Below, one piece after another: positions 26,301-35,858 of a stretch of DNA of 64,000 nucleotides. The stretch covers positions 1,922,001 to 1,986,000 of the forward strand of contig CP065001.1 of the NCBI GenBank assembly GCA_016700155.1, read 5' to 3'. Every line of letters begins with the position of its first letter. Within the stretch, counting starts at the first letter, position 1. The stretch is from Ignavibacteriales bacterium (lineage in GTDB: Bacteria; Bacteroidota; Ignavibacteria; Ignavibacteriales; Ignavibacteriaceae). The notes beneath the pieces are model-generated. The model ran no database searches. It had not been told where the DNA came from and saw only the letters and a program-made list of their open reading frames with translations. The translations under genes were made by a program, and so were the position numbers.

Positions 26301-26375
26301 GGCCCCATCGTCTAATGGTTAGGACCTCGCCCTTTCACGGCGGTAATAGGGGTTCGAATCCCCTTGGGGTCACCA
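26301..26375 (+). tRNA. tRNA-Glu (anticodon TTC), CCA encoded
   Basis: Acceptor GGCCCCA pairs with TGGGGTC, the anticodon loop is CTTTCAC, and the T arm is GGGG-TTCGAAT-CCCC. Discriminator A is at 26372 and CCA is encoded at 26373-26375. It is the last gene of the cluster, directly before a terminator. Confidence 0.95.
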
Positions 26376-26379
26376 GTTC

Positions 26380-26406
26380 AATCCCGCTTCGTGCGGGATT
26401 TTTTAT
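26380..26406 (+). terminator. rho-independent terminator of the tRNA cluster
   Basis: AATCCCGC (26380-26387) and GCGGGATT (26393-26400) pair around a TTCGT loop and run into a stretch of T's. It lies five bases after the encoded CCA of tRNA-Glu. Confidence 0.88.
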
Positions 26407-26469
26407 TGCTATTTGTTAATTGACTTAATTAAATGTCTTAGCTAAGTTGCAAAAAAAAAAGGAAGGGCA

Positions 26470-29037
26470 ATGAAATATAAATGGTTAGTTTTATTTCTTT
26501 TTTTTCTTTCATCTGAATATTTATTTCCACAATCGAATTTTAATATTCAAGCCTACCAGCAATTCGTAAACAGTCATCAAAACCTGGAAACACAGCAGCT
26601 GCTTCAGATGCATCCTGCAGGTATGTTCAACGATAATATCGGAGTAAACTTTAGCAGTGCACTTTATTTCGATACGATTGACATTAAATATAGCCTGACC
26701 GATTATGAAAAAAGTCTTATACAGAATCATGGTTTTATGGTAAGTGAAAGACTATCTCAAAATTCTTTCGGTCAGATACTCTTAGATATTCATCACAATG
26801 ATCTTCCTGTATTTGTTTCAACTGATGCGATGCTTTATGCATTTCATGTTTCTTACGATAGAATACTCAGAGATGTAGAACTCGGTTTATTGATTGAAAA
26901 AGTAACCGCACTGATAAATACATTAAGATCGTCAATGCCCCAACTTGCTGCCCAGTACAATACTCAGCCTGAGCTGAATCAGATGCTGAGAGATGTAGAT
27001 ATTTATCTTACTGTAGCAGCAAAATTAATTGGACAAGCAACCTCACCTTTTTATGCAGACAATTCGGCAAGGATAAATGAACTTTTTAATAAGGTAATGG
27101 CTGCTGAAGGTTTTAGCGTAGATACGATTTTTACATCAACGTGCAGGTCACATGATTGGAGTCAATTTAAACCTAGAGGTCATTATGATTCTGATATGCA
27201 TCCTCAGTTGAGAAAATATTTTAGAACAATGATGTGGCTAGGCAGAATGGAAATCTATCTGATCGCTCCGCCATTAGGCGATCCATTTTGTCAGCCTCAA
27301 ACTTTTGAAGATATTCAGAGGCAAATTATAGATGCAGTTTTAATAAGCGAGTTATTTGATGTTGCAAATGCGATTCCTGCATATACTGAAATCGAAAATG
27401 TGATAAGATTCTTTGTTGGTGATCAGGATAACGTTACACTCGACAATCTTTTTTACTTAAAAAGTGCTGTAAATATTTCATCATGTTCTCAATTGCTTGA
27501 TTCCGTAACACTTGGTTTATTTCAGGATTCTTTATCACAGCAGAGTTTTGCATACCAAAAGATTGTAAGCCAGATATTAGCAGGTACATGGTCAGCAAAT
27601 GATAGCATTGTTCCGGCATCGGCATTTTTGTTATTCGGGCAAAGATATGTAGATGATTCTTATGTTACCGGAAGTGTAGTTTATGATCGAATAAAATATA
27701 ACGGACAAAATGTTTGCAGACTTTTTCCATCAACACTCGATCCCATGTTTGCCCTTGGTAATAACGCTGCTGCGCAACTCCTGACACCTGAATTAAATGC
27801 ATACCATTACTCAACGAACCTTGCCACACTTCGTTATCTTTTTGATTTATATTTACCCGAGTATTGGAACGCCACATTTTACCGTCAGTGGTTAAATGCT
27901 ATCAGAACGTTAAATCCCCCTGACGATAGAAATAACCTGCCATCATTTATGCAGACAGCAGCTTTCTGGCAGCAGAAACTGAACACTCAGCTTGCATCGT
28001 GGACTGAACTGCGACATGATAATTTATTATATGCAAAGCAGTCTTATACCGGTGTACCCGTTTGTTCATATCCTTATAGTTACGTTGAGCCATTCCCGGA
28101 ACTTTATAATGTTCTGATTGATATTGGAACATCTGGTCACACCTATTTTCAAACACTCAACATTGATCCGCAGATACAGACTGGAATAATTCAATACTTT
28201 TCAGATCTAATATCAATAAGCGACACTCTAAAACAGATAAGTATTAAGGAACTAAACGATACACCTTTAACAAATGAGGAAATTATTTTTCTAAAGGACA
28301 TGCTTTTTGAATCGCAAACCTACACAGGTGTTGAGTATGACGGCTGGTATCCGAAACTTTTATATCAGGATCAGGCTTATCAGTATGAAGGGCTGCTCGG
28401 AAGAGATAATATTGTTGCGGACATTCATACAACACCATCTGATTGCGAAATGAATATGATCGGATGGGTAAAACACGTTGGTACGGGTCCGGTTGATATG
28501 GGAGTATTCATAGCACAATTACCGGGCGGTGAGGACTGCGCCTTCGTTGGTCCGATGCTTAGCTATCGTGATTATACTACTACAAATTTTTTACGATTAA
28601 CAGACGAAGAATGGAAAAACCAATACTTGTTCTCTTCACTAAGGCCTGACTGGGTTAACATCTATCTTGCTGACTCGACAGGCAATTCCAGGGGACCAGG
28701 TCAAGTACTAATAACTGATGTTGATGAAAATGATCAGCCAATCATACCAAATGATCATATTTTAATTTCAAACTATCCTAACCCATTCAATCCAAGTACG
28801 ATTATTGCGTTTACAATTCCAGCATCACTAACAAATTCAAATGTTAAACTTGATTTGTTCGACGTTCAGGGACAATTAGTGAAAACATTAATCTCCGGCA
28901 GATTAGCTTCAGGAAATTATATTGTGCGATGGGAAGGGGAGAATGCATCAGGTTCTCAGGTCAGTACGGGTGTTTATATTTATAATCTGACTGTTGGAGA
29001 AAGAATAGTATCCGGGAAAATGATGTTATTAAAATAA
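26470..29037 (+). CDS. secreted DUF3160-family protein with T9SS C-terminal sorting domain
   Basis: The 855-residue protein has a signal peptide (residues 1-20, ending YLFPQ). A large helical region (about 25-700) resembles the DUF3160 family (LTDYEKSLIQNHGFMVSERL, DLPVFVSTDAMLYAFHVSYDRILRDVE). A C-terminal type IX sorting domain of about 90 residues follows, with NYPNPFNPST near residue 768 and ending VSGKMMLLK. Proteins of this kind are exported by Sec, then moved across the outer membrane by the T9SS and either anchored or released. No enzymatic activity is established for DUF3160. A strong terminator follows. It is a monocistronic gene between the tRNA cluster and the aminotransferase. 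Confidence 0.85.
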   Translation: MKYKWLVLFLFFLSSEYLFPQSNFNIQAYQQFVNSHQNLETQQLLQMHPAGMFNDNIGVNFSSALYFDTIDIKYSLTDYEKSLIQNHGFMVSERLSQNSFGQILLDIHHNDLPVFVSTDAMLYAFHVSYDRILRDVELGLLIEKVTALINTLRSSMPQLAAQYNTQPELNQMLRDVDIYLTVAAKLIGQATSPFYADNSARINELFNKVMAAEGFSVDTIFTSTCRSHDWSQFKPRGHYDSDMHPQLRKYFRTMMWLGRMEIYLIAPPLGDPFCQPQTFEDIQRQIIDAVLISELFDVANAIPAYTEIENVIRFFVGDQDNVTLDNLFYLKSAVNISSCSQLLDSVTLGLFQDSLSQQSFAYQKIVSQILAGTWSANDSIVPASAFLLFGQRYVDDSYVTGSVVYDRIKYNGQNVCRLFPSTLDPMFALGNNAAAQLLTPELNAYHYSTNLATLRYLFDLYLPEYWNATFYRQWLNAIRTLNPPDDRNNLPSFMQTAAFWQQKLNTQLASWTELRHDNLLYAKQSYTGVPVCSYPYSYVEPFPELYNVLIDIGTSGHTYFQTLNIDPQIQTGIIQYFSDLISISDTLKQISIKELNDTPLTNEEIIFLKDMLFESQTYTGVEYDGWYPKLLYQDQAYQYEGLLGRDNIVADIHTTPSDCEMNMIGWVKHVGTGPVDMGVFIAQLPGGEDCAFVGPMLSYRDYTTTNFLRLTDEEWKNQYLFSSLRPDWVNIYLADSTGNSRGPGQVLITDVDENDQPIIPNDHILISNYPNPFNPSTIIAFTIPASLTNSNVKLDLFDVQGQLVKTLISGRLASGNYIVRWEGENASGSQVSTGVYIYNLTVGERIVSGKMMLLK

Positions 29038-29059
29038 TTGTTATTGCTCTTTTATATTT

Positions 29060-29088
29060 AAGGCGGTTCAGATTGAACCGCCTTTTTT
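29060..29088 (+). terminator. rho-independent terminator after the DUF3160 gene
   Basis: AAGGCGGTTCA (29060-29070), GAT and TGAACCGCCTT (29074-29084) form a perfect 11-base-pair stem running into T's. Confidence 0.9.
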
Positions 29089-29142
29089 ATTTCATGCATG
29101 AGTTTTGAATAATTTTTATTTTGCAGAAAAAAATTGTGAGAT

Positions 29143-30438
29143 ATGGCAAATCATAAAAATAACTTCAACATACAACTGAATTTAAATGTCAGAGGATTAT
29201 ATCAATCAGCTACATTGGCGATCAATGAAAAATCCACGAGACTTAAGGAACAGGGTAAGCAGGTTTACAAATTAGGATTAGGGCAATCACCTTTTCCCGT
29301 ACCTCGTCCAGTTATTGATGAGTTAAAGGTCAATGCATTTCAAAAAGATTATCTGCCTGTAAAAGGACTTTTCGCGTTAAGAGAGGCAGTGGCGAACTAT
29401 CATAGCAAAAGACATGGAGTTGGTTATTCAGCGGATGATGTTTTAATCGGACCCGGATCAAAGGAATTAATGTTCATGCTTCAATATGTTTATTATGGTG
29501 ATTTGCTTATTCCAACTCCAAGCTGGGTTTCTTATGCACCTCAGGCAAAGATAATCGGGAGAAATGTTGACTGGCTTGAGACTAAAAAGGAAAATGAATG
29601 GAGGTTAACCCCTGAGGAACTTGATGCTCATTGTAAAGATGATCCTACAAAACCAAGAATTGTAATTCTGAACTATCCTTCTAATCCTGTCGGAGGAACT
29701 TATACAACAGATGAACTAAAAAAAATTGCTCAAGTAGCACGTAAGTATAAACTTGTTCTGTTATCAGATGAAATTTATGGCGAACTTCATTATAAAGGTA
29801 AACATATTTCAATCGGCAGGTTTTATCCCGAAGGAACTATCATCAGCGGTGGACTAAGTAAATGGTGCGGTGCAGGCGGATGGAGGCTGGGTACATTTGT
29901 ATTTCCTTCTTCTCTTAGATGGCTGCTTGATTCGATGGCTGTTATGGCAAGTGAAACATTCACAGCTACAAGTGCGCCAATTCAATATGCCGCAGTAAGA
30001 GCATTCCAGGGCGGAGACACTATTGAAAAATATTTGTGGAATGCAAGATCACTTCTTGAAAAACTTGGTAATCATTGTGCAAAAAAACTAAGATCAAAAA
30101 ATATTTTTGTTCCAAAACCATCGGGTGGATTTTATCTGTTTCCTGATTTTTCCGATCACTCAGAAAAATTTAAAAGGAGCGGAATAACATCAAGTATAAA
30201 TTTATGTGACAAACTACTTGATGAAACCGGTGTTGCTATACTGCCAGGTGCAAGTTTTGGCAGACCAAAAGAAGAACTTACGGCAAGACTTTCATTTGTT
30301 GATTTTGATGGAGCGAGAGCGCTTGGTGCTGTTGAGCATCTTAAAAACGGGGAAGAGATTGATGAAGAATTCCTTGAAACATATTGTGCCCCAACTCTAA
30401 AAGCAATTGAACTGATCTGTGATTGGATTCCCAATTAA
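29143..30438 (+). CDS. class I/II PLP-dependent aminotransferase
   Basis: The 431-residue protein is a fold-type I aminotransferase of the aspartate aminotransferase superfamily. The cofactor lysine K240 lies in GGLSKWCGAGGWRLG. The N-P-S-N-P motif is present as ILNYPSNPVGGTY, the aspartate contact as LLSDEIYGEL, and the carboxylate-binding arginine in TARLSFVDFDG near the C-terminus. The N-terminal part has the usual VYKLGLGQSPFPVPRPV. It is slightly longer than typical aspartate aminotransferases because of a C-terminal extension. The amino-donor and acceptor pair cannot be told from sequence. It is a cytoplasmic enzyme, followed by crcB. Confidence 0.88.
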   Translation: MANHKNNFNIQLNLNVRGLYQSATLAINEKSTRLKEQGKQVYKLGLGQSPFPVPRPVIDELKVNAFQKDYLPVKGLFALREAVANYHSKRHGVGYSADDVLIGPGSKELMFMLQYVYYGDLLIPTPSWVSYAPQAKIIGRNVDWLETKKENEWRLTPEELDAHCKDDPTKPRIVILNYPSNPVGGTYTTDELKKIAQVARKYKLVLLSDEIYGELHYKGKHISIGRFYPEGTIISGGLSKWCGAGGWRLGTFVFPSSLRWLLDSMAVMASETFTATSAPIQYAAVRAFQGGDTIEKYLWNARSLLEKLGNHCAKKLRSKNIFVPKPSGGFYLFPDFSDHSEKFKRSGITSSINLCDKLLDETGVAILPGASFGRPKEELTARLSFVDFDGARALGAVEHLKNGEEIDEEFLETYCAPTLKAIELICDWIPN

Positions 30439-30468
30439 CATTTTATTGAATTGAATAAAGGTTCATAC

Positions 30469-30843
30469 TTGGAAAAATATATTATAGTATCTATAGGTGC
30501 TGCAGCAGGAGGAACATTCAGGTATTGGATGACTTCATTTATCCACAAGTTATTTCCATCAACATTTCCATATGGAACACTAACTGTAAACATTTTGGGA
30601 AGCTTTCTGTTAGGTGTTATTATTTTTTATTTTGATGATAAGAATTTAATCTCGCCATCACTTAAGCTGCTCTTGACCGTCGGATTTTGCGGTGGGTTCA
30701 CAACGTTTTCAACTTTTTCAATTGAAACAATTAATCTGCTGCGCGATTCCGAAATATCACTCGCGCTCTTAAATATTTCTGCAAATATTTTGTTTTGTTT
30801 ACTAGGTGTGTACCTGGCATATATTATTTCAAAAATATTCTGA
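30469..30843 (+). CDS. crcB: fluoride exporter CrcB/Fluc
   Basis: CrcB is a small dual-topology channel that lets fluoride leave the cell. The product has four membrane segments and the family motifs GAAAGGTFRYW, YGTLTVNILGSFLLG and GFCGGFTTFSTFS (the phenylalanine-box and central Thr-Ser region). I choose the TTG at 30469, preceded by AAAGG, because it gives a normal CrcB N-terminus (EKYIIVSIGA); a TTG at 30451 is also open. Its only gene partner is the DUF190 gene seven bases downstream, a frequent companion of crcB. No fluoride riboswitch fits in the short spacer from the aminotransferase. Confidence 0.9.
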   Translation: MEKYIIVSIGAAAGGTFRYWMTSFIHKLFPSTFPYGTLTVNILGSFLLGVIIFYFDDKNLISPSLKLLLTVGFCGGFTTFSTFSIETINLLRDSEISLALLNISANILFCLLGVYLAYIISKIF

Positions 30844-30850
30844 GGTGAAT

Positions 30851-31210
30851 ATGCAAATTTCAGGAGACGCTAAACTCTTACGGATTTTTATTGGTGAAAG
30901 TGATAAACTGGACAACATTCCACTTTACGAAAAAATAGTTTTGGAAGCCCGTAATAACGGATTAGCCGGCGCAACAGTATTAAAAGGAATAATGAGCTTT
31001 GGCGGGAATAGCAGAATTCATACAACCAAAATTCTGCGGCTCAGCGAAGATCTGCCGATGGTAGTAGAAATTGTTGACGAACAGAAGAAGATAGAAAATT
31101 TTCTTCCCCTCGTTGATTCACTGTTTGAAAAGGCAAACTGCGGCGGAATGGTAACAATTGAAAAGGCTGAGATAATTATCTACAAGGCAGGAAATATTTT
31201 AGAAAAGTAG
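30851..31210 (+). CDS. DUF190 family protein
   Basis: The 119-residue product matches DUF190: KLLRIFIGESDKL at the start, PLYEKIVLEARNNGLAGATVLKGIMSFG in the middle and SEDLPMVVEIVDEQKKIENFLP towards the end. The fold is a PII-like ferredoxin-type alpha/beta, and the family is often found beside crcB, suggesting a role in fluoride tolerance. The start ATG at 30851 has a GAGGTG ribosome binding site overlapping the end of crcB. An upstream ATG at 30806 lies inside crcB and is rejected. Confidence 0.9.
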   Translation: MQISGDAKLLRIFIGESDKLDNIPLYEKIVLEARNNGLAGATVLKGIMSFGGNSRIHTTKILRLSEDLPMVVEIVDEQKKIENFLPLVDSLFEKANCGGMVTIEKAEIIIYKAGNILEK

Positions 31211-31266
31211 TAAGTTTGCAGTCAGAGAAATAACATTATAGACTATACAATTATTCTGGGGCAAAA

Positions 31267-32682
31267 ATGAAAATTATCGCTGTAATTATAATATCAGTTT
31301 TAACCAACCAGTTTTTACCTGCTCAATCCAAATTCGATATTTTCAAATTGGATATTCCTTATAACATTCTAAATAATAAGAACCAGTATGATCAAATGGG
31401 TGTTTCTTTTGATTATTATTCTGATATAGACCCCTCCTTAATTGCGTACTACTTGAATTACTTGAACAGACGATATTTGAATTCAATAACAAATCCTGAT
31501 TCTAACGGATATAATTTGTTGCAGTCAAAAACAAGGCAACTTATTATTCGACGGAACGACTGGGTTCAGCAGGAATTGAATGATGCATGGGAAAATATTC
31601 CAACAGTAATACTCGCATTTAAAGTACGATCTTTTCTTGACTACAGTGCTGTTGATGAAACACAACCTTTAGCATTGGAAAACAAAAAGGATTTCATCGG
31701 TAAGAACTATATAGATTTCTGCATACTCAAGTATTTTTCTTCAGATCCGTCGTTGAAATACAGCGAAGACATTGTATATGGTGTTTTGATTCCGGAGGCT
31801 GTTAAAAAAATACAGGACAATTTCTATCTCAAGTTTAAGGATATAAGTAATTTGTCCAGGTCTGAAAGGTTTGCGATTGCTGATTCTGTACATTCTTATT
31901 TTTTATTTTTTGATAAAGGTTATGGCAATGATCTATATCCCAAAATGAATATAAGAGCATATGAATTTCTTAATAGTTTGTTTGAAGAAGAATTTAACCA
32001 ATCATTTTCAGTTGGTTTTGTATACGGGCAATCGGAATTTGCTCAAACAACTACTCATTCATTTAATTTCACAGAGCAATTGTCGGATTTGGTTTCAGTT
32101 AATTTCAGTGGAGATTTTGAAAACAAATTTATGTATTCAAAATATATTGGTCTTTTACTGAAACTTAAAATCAGAGAGAAAATAAGACCTTATTCATACG
32201 TTAGTATTGGTTTTAGTAAGTATTTAGATAATAAGGTTCTAAGTGCAACGTCTTCGGTTCCTGAAAGTGCTGCTCAGTATTATGTGATTCGACCAGATAC
32301 CGGGATTTATGGGTATAGAATTGATTCATATTATGAATTTAGAAAATTATCTGATCCATCAATCACAACATATTCGTTTCAGTTAAACATACCCGTGTTT
32401 TATGCTTTCCGGAAATTATTTCTTGAAGCAGGGCTGGATTACACTTACTTCAATAGTAAGTTTAAATATTCACTCTCAAGGAAGGATGAATTTTTTATTC
32501 CCAATGTACTCGATCCATCTTACCTGGTAAATTACACGCATACTTATGAGTATGAGACGACACGTCATATTTTTTATCCAACCATCAGCATTAATTATGA
32601 ACCATGGGATTATATAACGATCAGATCTAAATTCCGGACAAAGATTGATAAATTGAACTTTGAAATATTCTTACATCTTTAG
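31267..32682 (+). CDS. secreted or outer-membrane protein of unknown function
   Basis: The 471-residue protein starts with a signal peptide (residues 1-20, ending FLPAQ). The N-terminal half (about 21-230) is mixed and rich in aromatic residues. The C-terminal half (about 240-471) is built of alternating strands with aromatic girdles (SVGFVYGQSEFAQTTTHSFNF, YSYVSIGFSKYLDN, LFLEAGLDYTYF, YPTISINYEPWDYITIRSKF), as in an outer-membrane beta-barrel. I recognise no family. It is monocistronic, upstream of the array of TTAACA repeats and the TonB receptor gene. Whether it belongs to the same regulon is not shown by its own upstream sequence. Confidence 0.6.
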   Translation: MKIIAVIIISVLTNQFLPAQSKFDIFKLDIPYNILNNKNQYDQMGVSFDYYSDIDPSLIAYYLNYLNRRYLNSITNPDSNGYNLLQSKTRQLIIRRNDWVQQELNDAWENIPTVILAFKVRSFLDYSAVDETQPLALENKKDFIGKNYIDFCILKYFSSDPSLKYSEDIVYGVLIPEAVKKIQDNFYLKFKDISNLSRSERFAIADSVHSYFLFFDKGYGNDLYPKMNIRAYEFLNSLFEEEFNQSFSVGFVYGQSEFAQTTTHSFNFTEQLSDLVSVNFSGDFENKFMYSKYIGLLLKLKIREKIRPYSYVSIGFSKYLDNKVLSATSSVPESAAQYYVIRPDTGIYGYRIDSYYEFRKLSDPSITTYSFQLNIPVFYAFRKLFLEAGLDYTYFNSKFKYSLSRKDEFFIPNVLDPSYLVNYTHTYEYETTRHIFYPTISINYEPWDYITIRSKFRTKIDKLNFEIFLHL

Positions 32683-32755
32683 TCAACAACCCGGAGTTAC
32701 ATCATGGGCGGTAAGGTTGCTTTGATTTTGAAGTGAAGATTGCATCATCTTATCC

Positions 32756-32794
32756 TTAACACACTCATAACATTCTCTTAACATTCCGTTAACA
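32756..32794 (+). promoter_or_regulatory. four TTAACA-like hexamers at 11-bp periodicity (Pho-box-like), upstream of the TonB receptor gene
   Basis: The hexamers are TTAACA at 32756-32761, ATAACA at 32767-32772, TTAACA at 32778-32783 and TTAACA at 32789-32794. All start exactly 11 bases apart, one turn of the DNA helix. The array ends 60 bases before the receptor start. TTAACA units at 11-base spacing are the known PhoP box form of Bacillus, and CTTAACCT-type repeats serve the same role in cyanobacteria. A phosphate response regulator is therefore the likely binder here, by analogy only. A very similar array lies at 37580-37618. Confidence 0.68.
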
Positions 32795-32854
32795 TTGCTC
32801 CATTAAGTTGCATCCGTCGAAGTAAATAACCTTTTATTAATGTCGGAGAGAGAG

Positions 32855-35797
32855 ATGAATAAATTCATCAACTATTTAATGAAGTTTCAGAAGGGCATCA
32901 CTCGTTTGAATGGTCTTTTAAACATATCGCCAATTCTGCTTTTACTAACACTCCTGATAACTCATTCAGTTTATGCACAGGAAACAGGTACAATCTCAGG
33001 AACTATTGTCGATAAACAAAATGGTGAACCGCTTATCGGGGCAAATATTCTTTTGGAAGGCACATCAATTGGTGCCGCAACTGATATAAACGGAATTTAC
33101 AGGATAACCAATGTACCCGTTGGTTCATACAATCTAATTGCTTCAATGATCGGATATACTAAAATGACTGTTACAAATGTTGATGTGACAGGAAAGGAAA
33201 ATCTTAAGCTCGATCTTATTCTTGTATCCGAGGCAATAGAAACGGAAGCTGTTATTGTCACCGCCAAGATGATATTAAATAATGAGGCTAGCCTGTTAAA
33301 AGACAGACAAAAATCAACGAGTATCAGTGACGCTATAAGTTCCGAGCAACTCTCAATGACTGGCGCAAGCGATGCAGGTGATGCAATGAAAAAAGTCGTT
33401 GGGTCAACTGTCGTAGACGGAAAATATGTTTATGTACGTGGTCTGGGTGACAGGTACAGTAATACCCAGCTAAATGGAACCGAATTACCAAGCACTGATC
33501 CAAATAAAAAAGCGTTTCAGCTTGATTTAATTCCCACAAATTTACTTGAGAATATCATAACTATAAAAACTTTTACGCCGGATAAACCGGGAAATTTCAG
33601 CGGAGGAATAGTAGATATTGGGACAAAATCATTTCCGGAGAATTTTACATTAAAAGTTTCAGCTTCTTCATCCTATAATAATCAGACATCGCTTAGCTCA
33701 AACTTTTTAACTTATGAAACAGGCGGTAGTGACTGGCTTGGTTATGATGATGGAACGAGATCTATTCCATCTCTCCTGACTAATGAAAATGTTGTTATTC
33801 CCGTCAGACAGCAGGCAAGATTTAATACCGATCAGGCAATACTTCTGGATTCATATTCAAAATCGTTTAATTCAAATATGAATGTAAAATCAAGTACGGC
33901 TCCAGTTAATCAAAGCTATTCTTTCTCAATGGGTGATCAGATAAAAATTAATGAAGAATCATCCTTCGGATATTTAGGCAGTCTCACATATGGAAGAAGC
34001 TATTCGTTTTATGAAAATGGAGTTGTAGGCAGATATTCGGTTTCATCACTTGATGCAGATATTTTAAATCCGCAGTTATTAGTCAATGATACTAAAGGTA
34101 CTTCGGAAGCAAACTTAGGAGGCTTAGCGAGTTTTAGTTATAATTTCAACCCGACACAACAAATTGGCGGAAACGTTTTTTATTCAAGAAGCGGTATCTC
34201 TGTTGCTCGTTCTCAGGCAGGTGAATGGCCCCAGGAATTCGGCACCGGACCTAACTCACCGGTTTTTAATAATAAAGTTTTAAACTGGACTGAAAGGGAT
34301 ATTATCTCGTATCAAGTTCGTGGTCAACACTTTTTAAGTCCTCTGCTTGGTTCAACTGTTGATTGGAGTTTATCTTTTTCGGAAACTAATCAGGATGAAC
34401 CTGACTTCAGGTTACTGTCATACAGTGTCGGACAAACAGCTAATGGACCAAACTACATTATATCCGGTTCAGGCTTTGATAATCCTTCAAGATACTTCAG
34501 AGCACTGGAAGATAACACACAAAACTATGTCGTAAATATTTCAATTCCATTCAGTCAGTGGGATGGATTGAACGGTAAGTTTAAAGTCGGAGGATTTTAT
34601 CAGAACAGTGAGAGAACATTTACCGAAAGAATTTTTTCCTACTCAGTAGATAACCAAATATTTAACCAGGTGGGCGGTAATCTGGATATTTTCTTCAGCG
34701 ATCAATACACAGGAATTACTAGCGTTGATACAATTGGTACAACTCTTCGGTACAATTTCGGAAATGTTATTACTGATAATTCAAAAACAAAAAATAACTA
34801 TAACGGAACGCTTGAGGTAAATGCTTTTTATGGAATGGTTGAACTTCCGTTATCGCAGAGCCTGAGATTCGTAGGCGGTATACGGTATGAGAGTACTGAC
34901 TTATCGTTAATAAGTAAGGATACAACTCAGACTAAAGGTGAAGTTGTTGAAGATGATTTATTGCCTTCAATAAATTTTATATACTCATTGACGGATAATA
35001 TGAATGTACGCGCATCTGCTACCCAGACATTGGCCCGCCCCAACTTCAGAGAAATTGCACCCTACTCAAGTAAAGAATTTATTAATGACGTTGAACTTGC
35101 AGGTAATCCAACTCTTAAAAGAACGCTTATTACAAATTATGACCTTCGCTGGGAATGGTTTACTAACCCGGGTGAAGTAGTTGCGGTAAGTGGATTTTAC
35201 AAACACCTTGAAAATCCAATTGAGTTAAGCTATCAACAATATTCAGCAGTCTCAAACCCTGTTGTTCAATACCAGAATGTTGAAAAAGCAACCGTAGCCG
35301 GCGTAGAGTTAGAATTCAGATTGGGACTGGGTCAGCTATCTGATTTTCTGTCTAACTTTTATATAGGTACCAACCTCTCTCTTATCTATTCTAACATTGA
35401 TATTGCACAGAGTGAAATGGATCAGCGGCTTGCAATTGATTCATCCTCAAGTTCAACAAGAGAACTGCAGGGTCAGTCACCTTATGTCTTCAATGTAGAT
35501 TTAAGTTATTCAAACAACACAACAGGTACTAATGCAGGATTATACCTTAACACTTTTGGAGAAAGGTTAGCTAAGGTTTCTGCAAATGTAAATCCAGATG
35601 TTTATGAGCAGCCAGCACCACAGCTCAATTTTACACTAAGTCAAATTGTATATCAAAACCTGACATTAAAGTTTGGTGTAATGAACTTGTTAAATGCTTC
35701 ATATAAAGAAGTAGCCAGATTCAAAGATCAGGATTATACGTTCCAGGAATACAAAAGAGGAATTACATATTCGCTTGGAGTCAGCTATTCACTTTAA
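32855..35797 (+). CDS. TonB-dependent outer-membrane receptor (SusC/CirA-like)
   Basis: The 980-residue receptor has a signal peptide (about residues 1-42, ending VYAQ) and a carboxypeptidase-regulatory-like domain (about 47-130; ISGTIVDKQNGEPLIGANILLEG). A plug follows, with VRGLGDRYSNTQLNG (near residue 195) and GNFSGGIVDIGT, then a 22-strand barrel ending in the aromatic YSLGVSYSL. Such receptors import large or scarce substrates with TonB energy; the ligand is not known here. The ATG at 32855 has GGAGAGAG before it. Another ATG at 32840 would add five residues and is less likely. It is the first gene of a unit with the T9SS protein 61 bases downstream and sits below a Pho-box-like array, suggesting that phosphate-compound uptake is its job. 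Confidence 0.87.
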   Translation: MNKFINYLMKFQKGITRLNGLLNISPILLLLTLLITHSVYAQETGTISGTIVDKQNGEPLIGANILLEGTSIGAATDINGIYRITNVPVGSYNLIASMIGYTKMTVTNVDVTGKENLKLDLILVSEAIETEAVIVTAKMILNNEASLLKDRQKSTSISDAISSEQLSMTGASDAGDAMKKVVGSTVVDGKYVYVRGLGDRYSNTQLNGTELPSTDPNKKAFQLDLIPTNLLENIITIKTFTPDKPGNFSGGIVDIGTKSFPENFTLKVSASSSYNNQTSLSSNFLTYETGGSDWLGYDDGTRSIPSLLTNENVVIPVRQQARFNTDQAILLDSYSKSFNSNMNVKSSTAPVNQSYSFSMGDQIKINEESSFGYLGSLTYGRSYSFYENGVVGRYSVSSLDADILNPQLLVNDTKGTSEANLGGLASFSYNFNPTQQIGGNVFYSRSGISVARSQAGEWPQEFGTGPNSPVFNNKVLNWTERDIISYQVRGQHFLSPLLGSTVDWSLSFSETNQDEPDFRLLSYSVGQTANGPNYIISGSGFDNPSRYFRALEDNTQNYVVNISIPFSQWDGLNGKFKVGGFYQNSERTFTERIFSYSVDNQIFNQVGGNLDIFFSDQYTGITSVDTIGTTLRYNFGNVITDNSKTKNNYNGTLEVNAFYGMVELPLSQSLRFVGGIRYESTDLSLISKDTTQTKGEVVEDDLLPSINFIYSLTDNMNVRASATQTLARPNFREIAPYSSKEFINDVELAGNPTLKRTLITNYDLRWEWFTNPGEVVAVSGFYKHLENPIELSYQQYSAVSNPVVQYQNVEKATVAGVELEFRLGLGQLSDFLSNFYIGTNLSLIYSNIDIAQSEMDQRLAIDSSSSSTRELQGQSPYVFNVDLSYSNNTTGTNAGLYLNTFGERLAKVSANVNPDVYEQPAPQLNFTLSQIVYQNLTLKFGVMNLLNASYKEVARFKDQDYTFQEYKRGITYSLGVSYSL

Positions 35798-35858
35798 GAA
35801 TATCAGGCGGATATGAGAACATTAATATCAATAAATCTAATAAGGAGAAAATAGTACG

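Noticed and set aside
30439..30468. Fluoride riboswitch before crcB
   Set aside because: Only 30 bases separate crcB from the previous gene, too short for the riboswitch fold, and no consensus core is seen.
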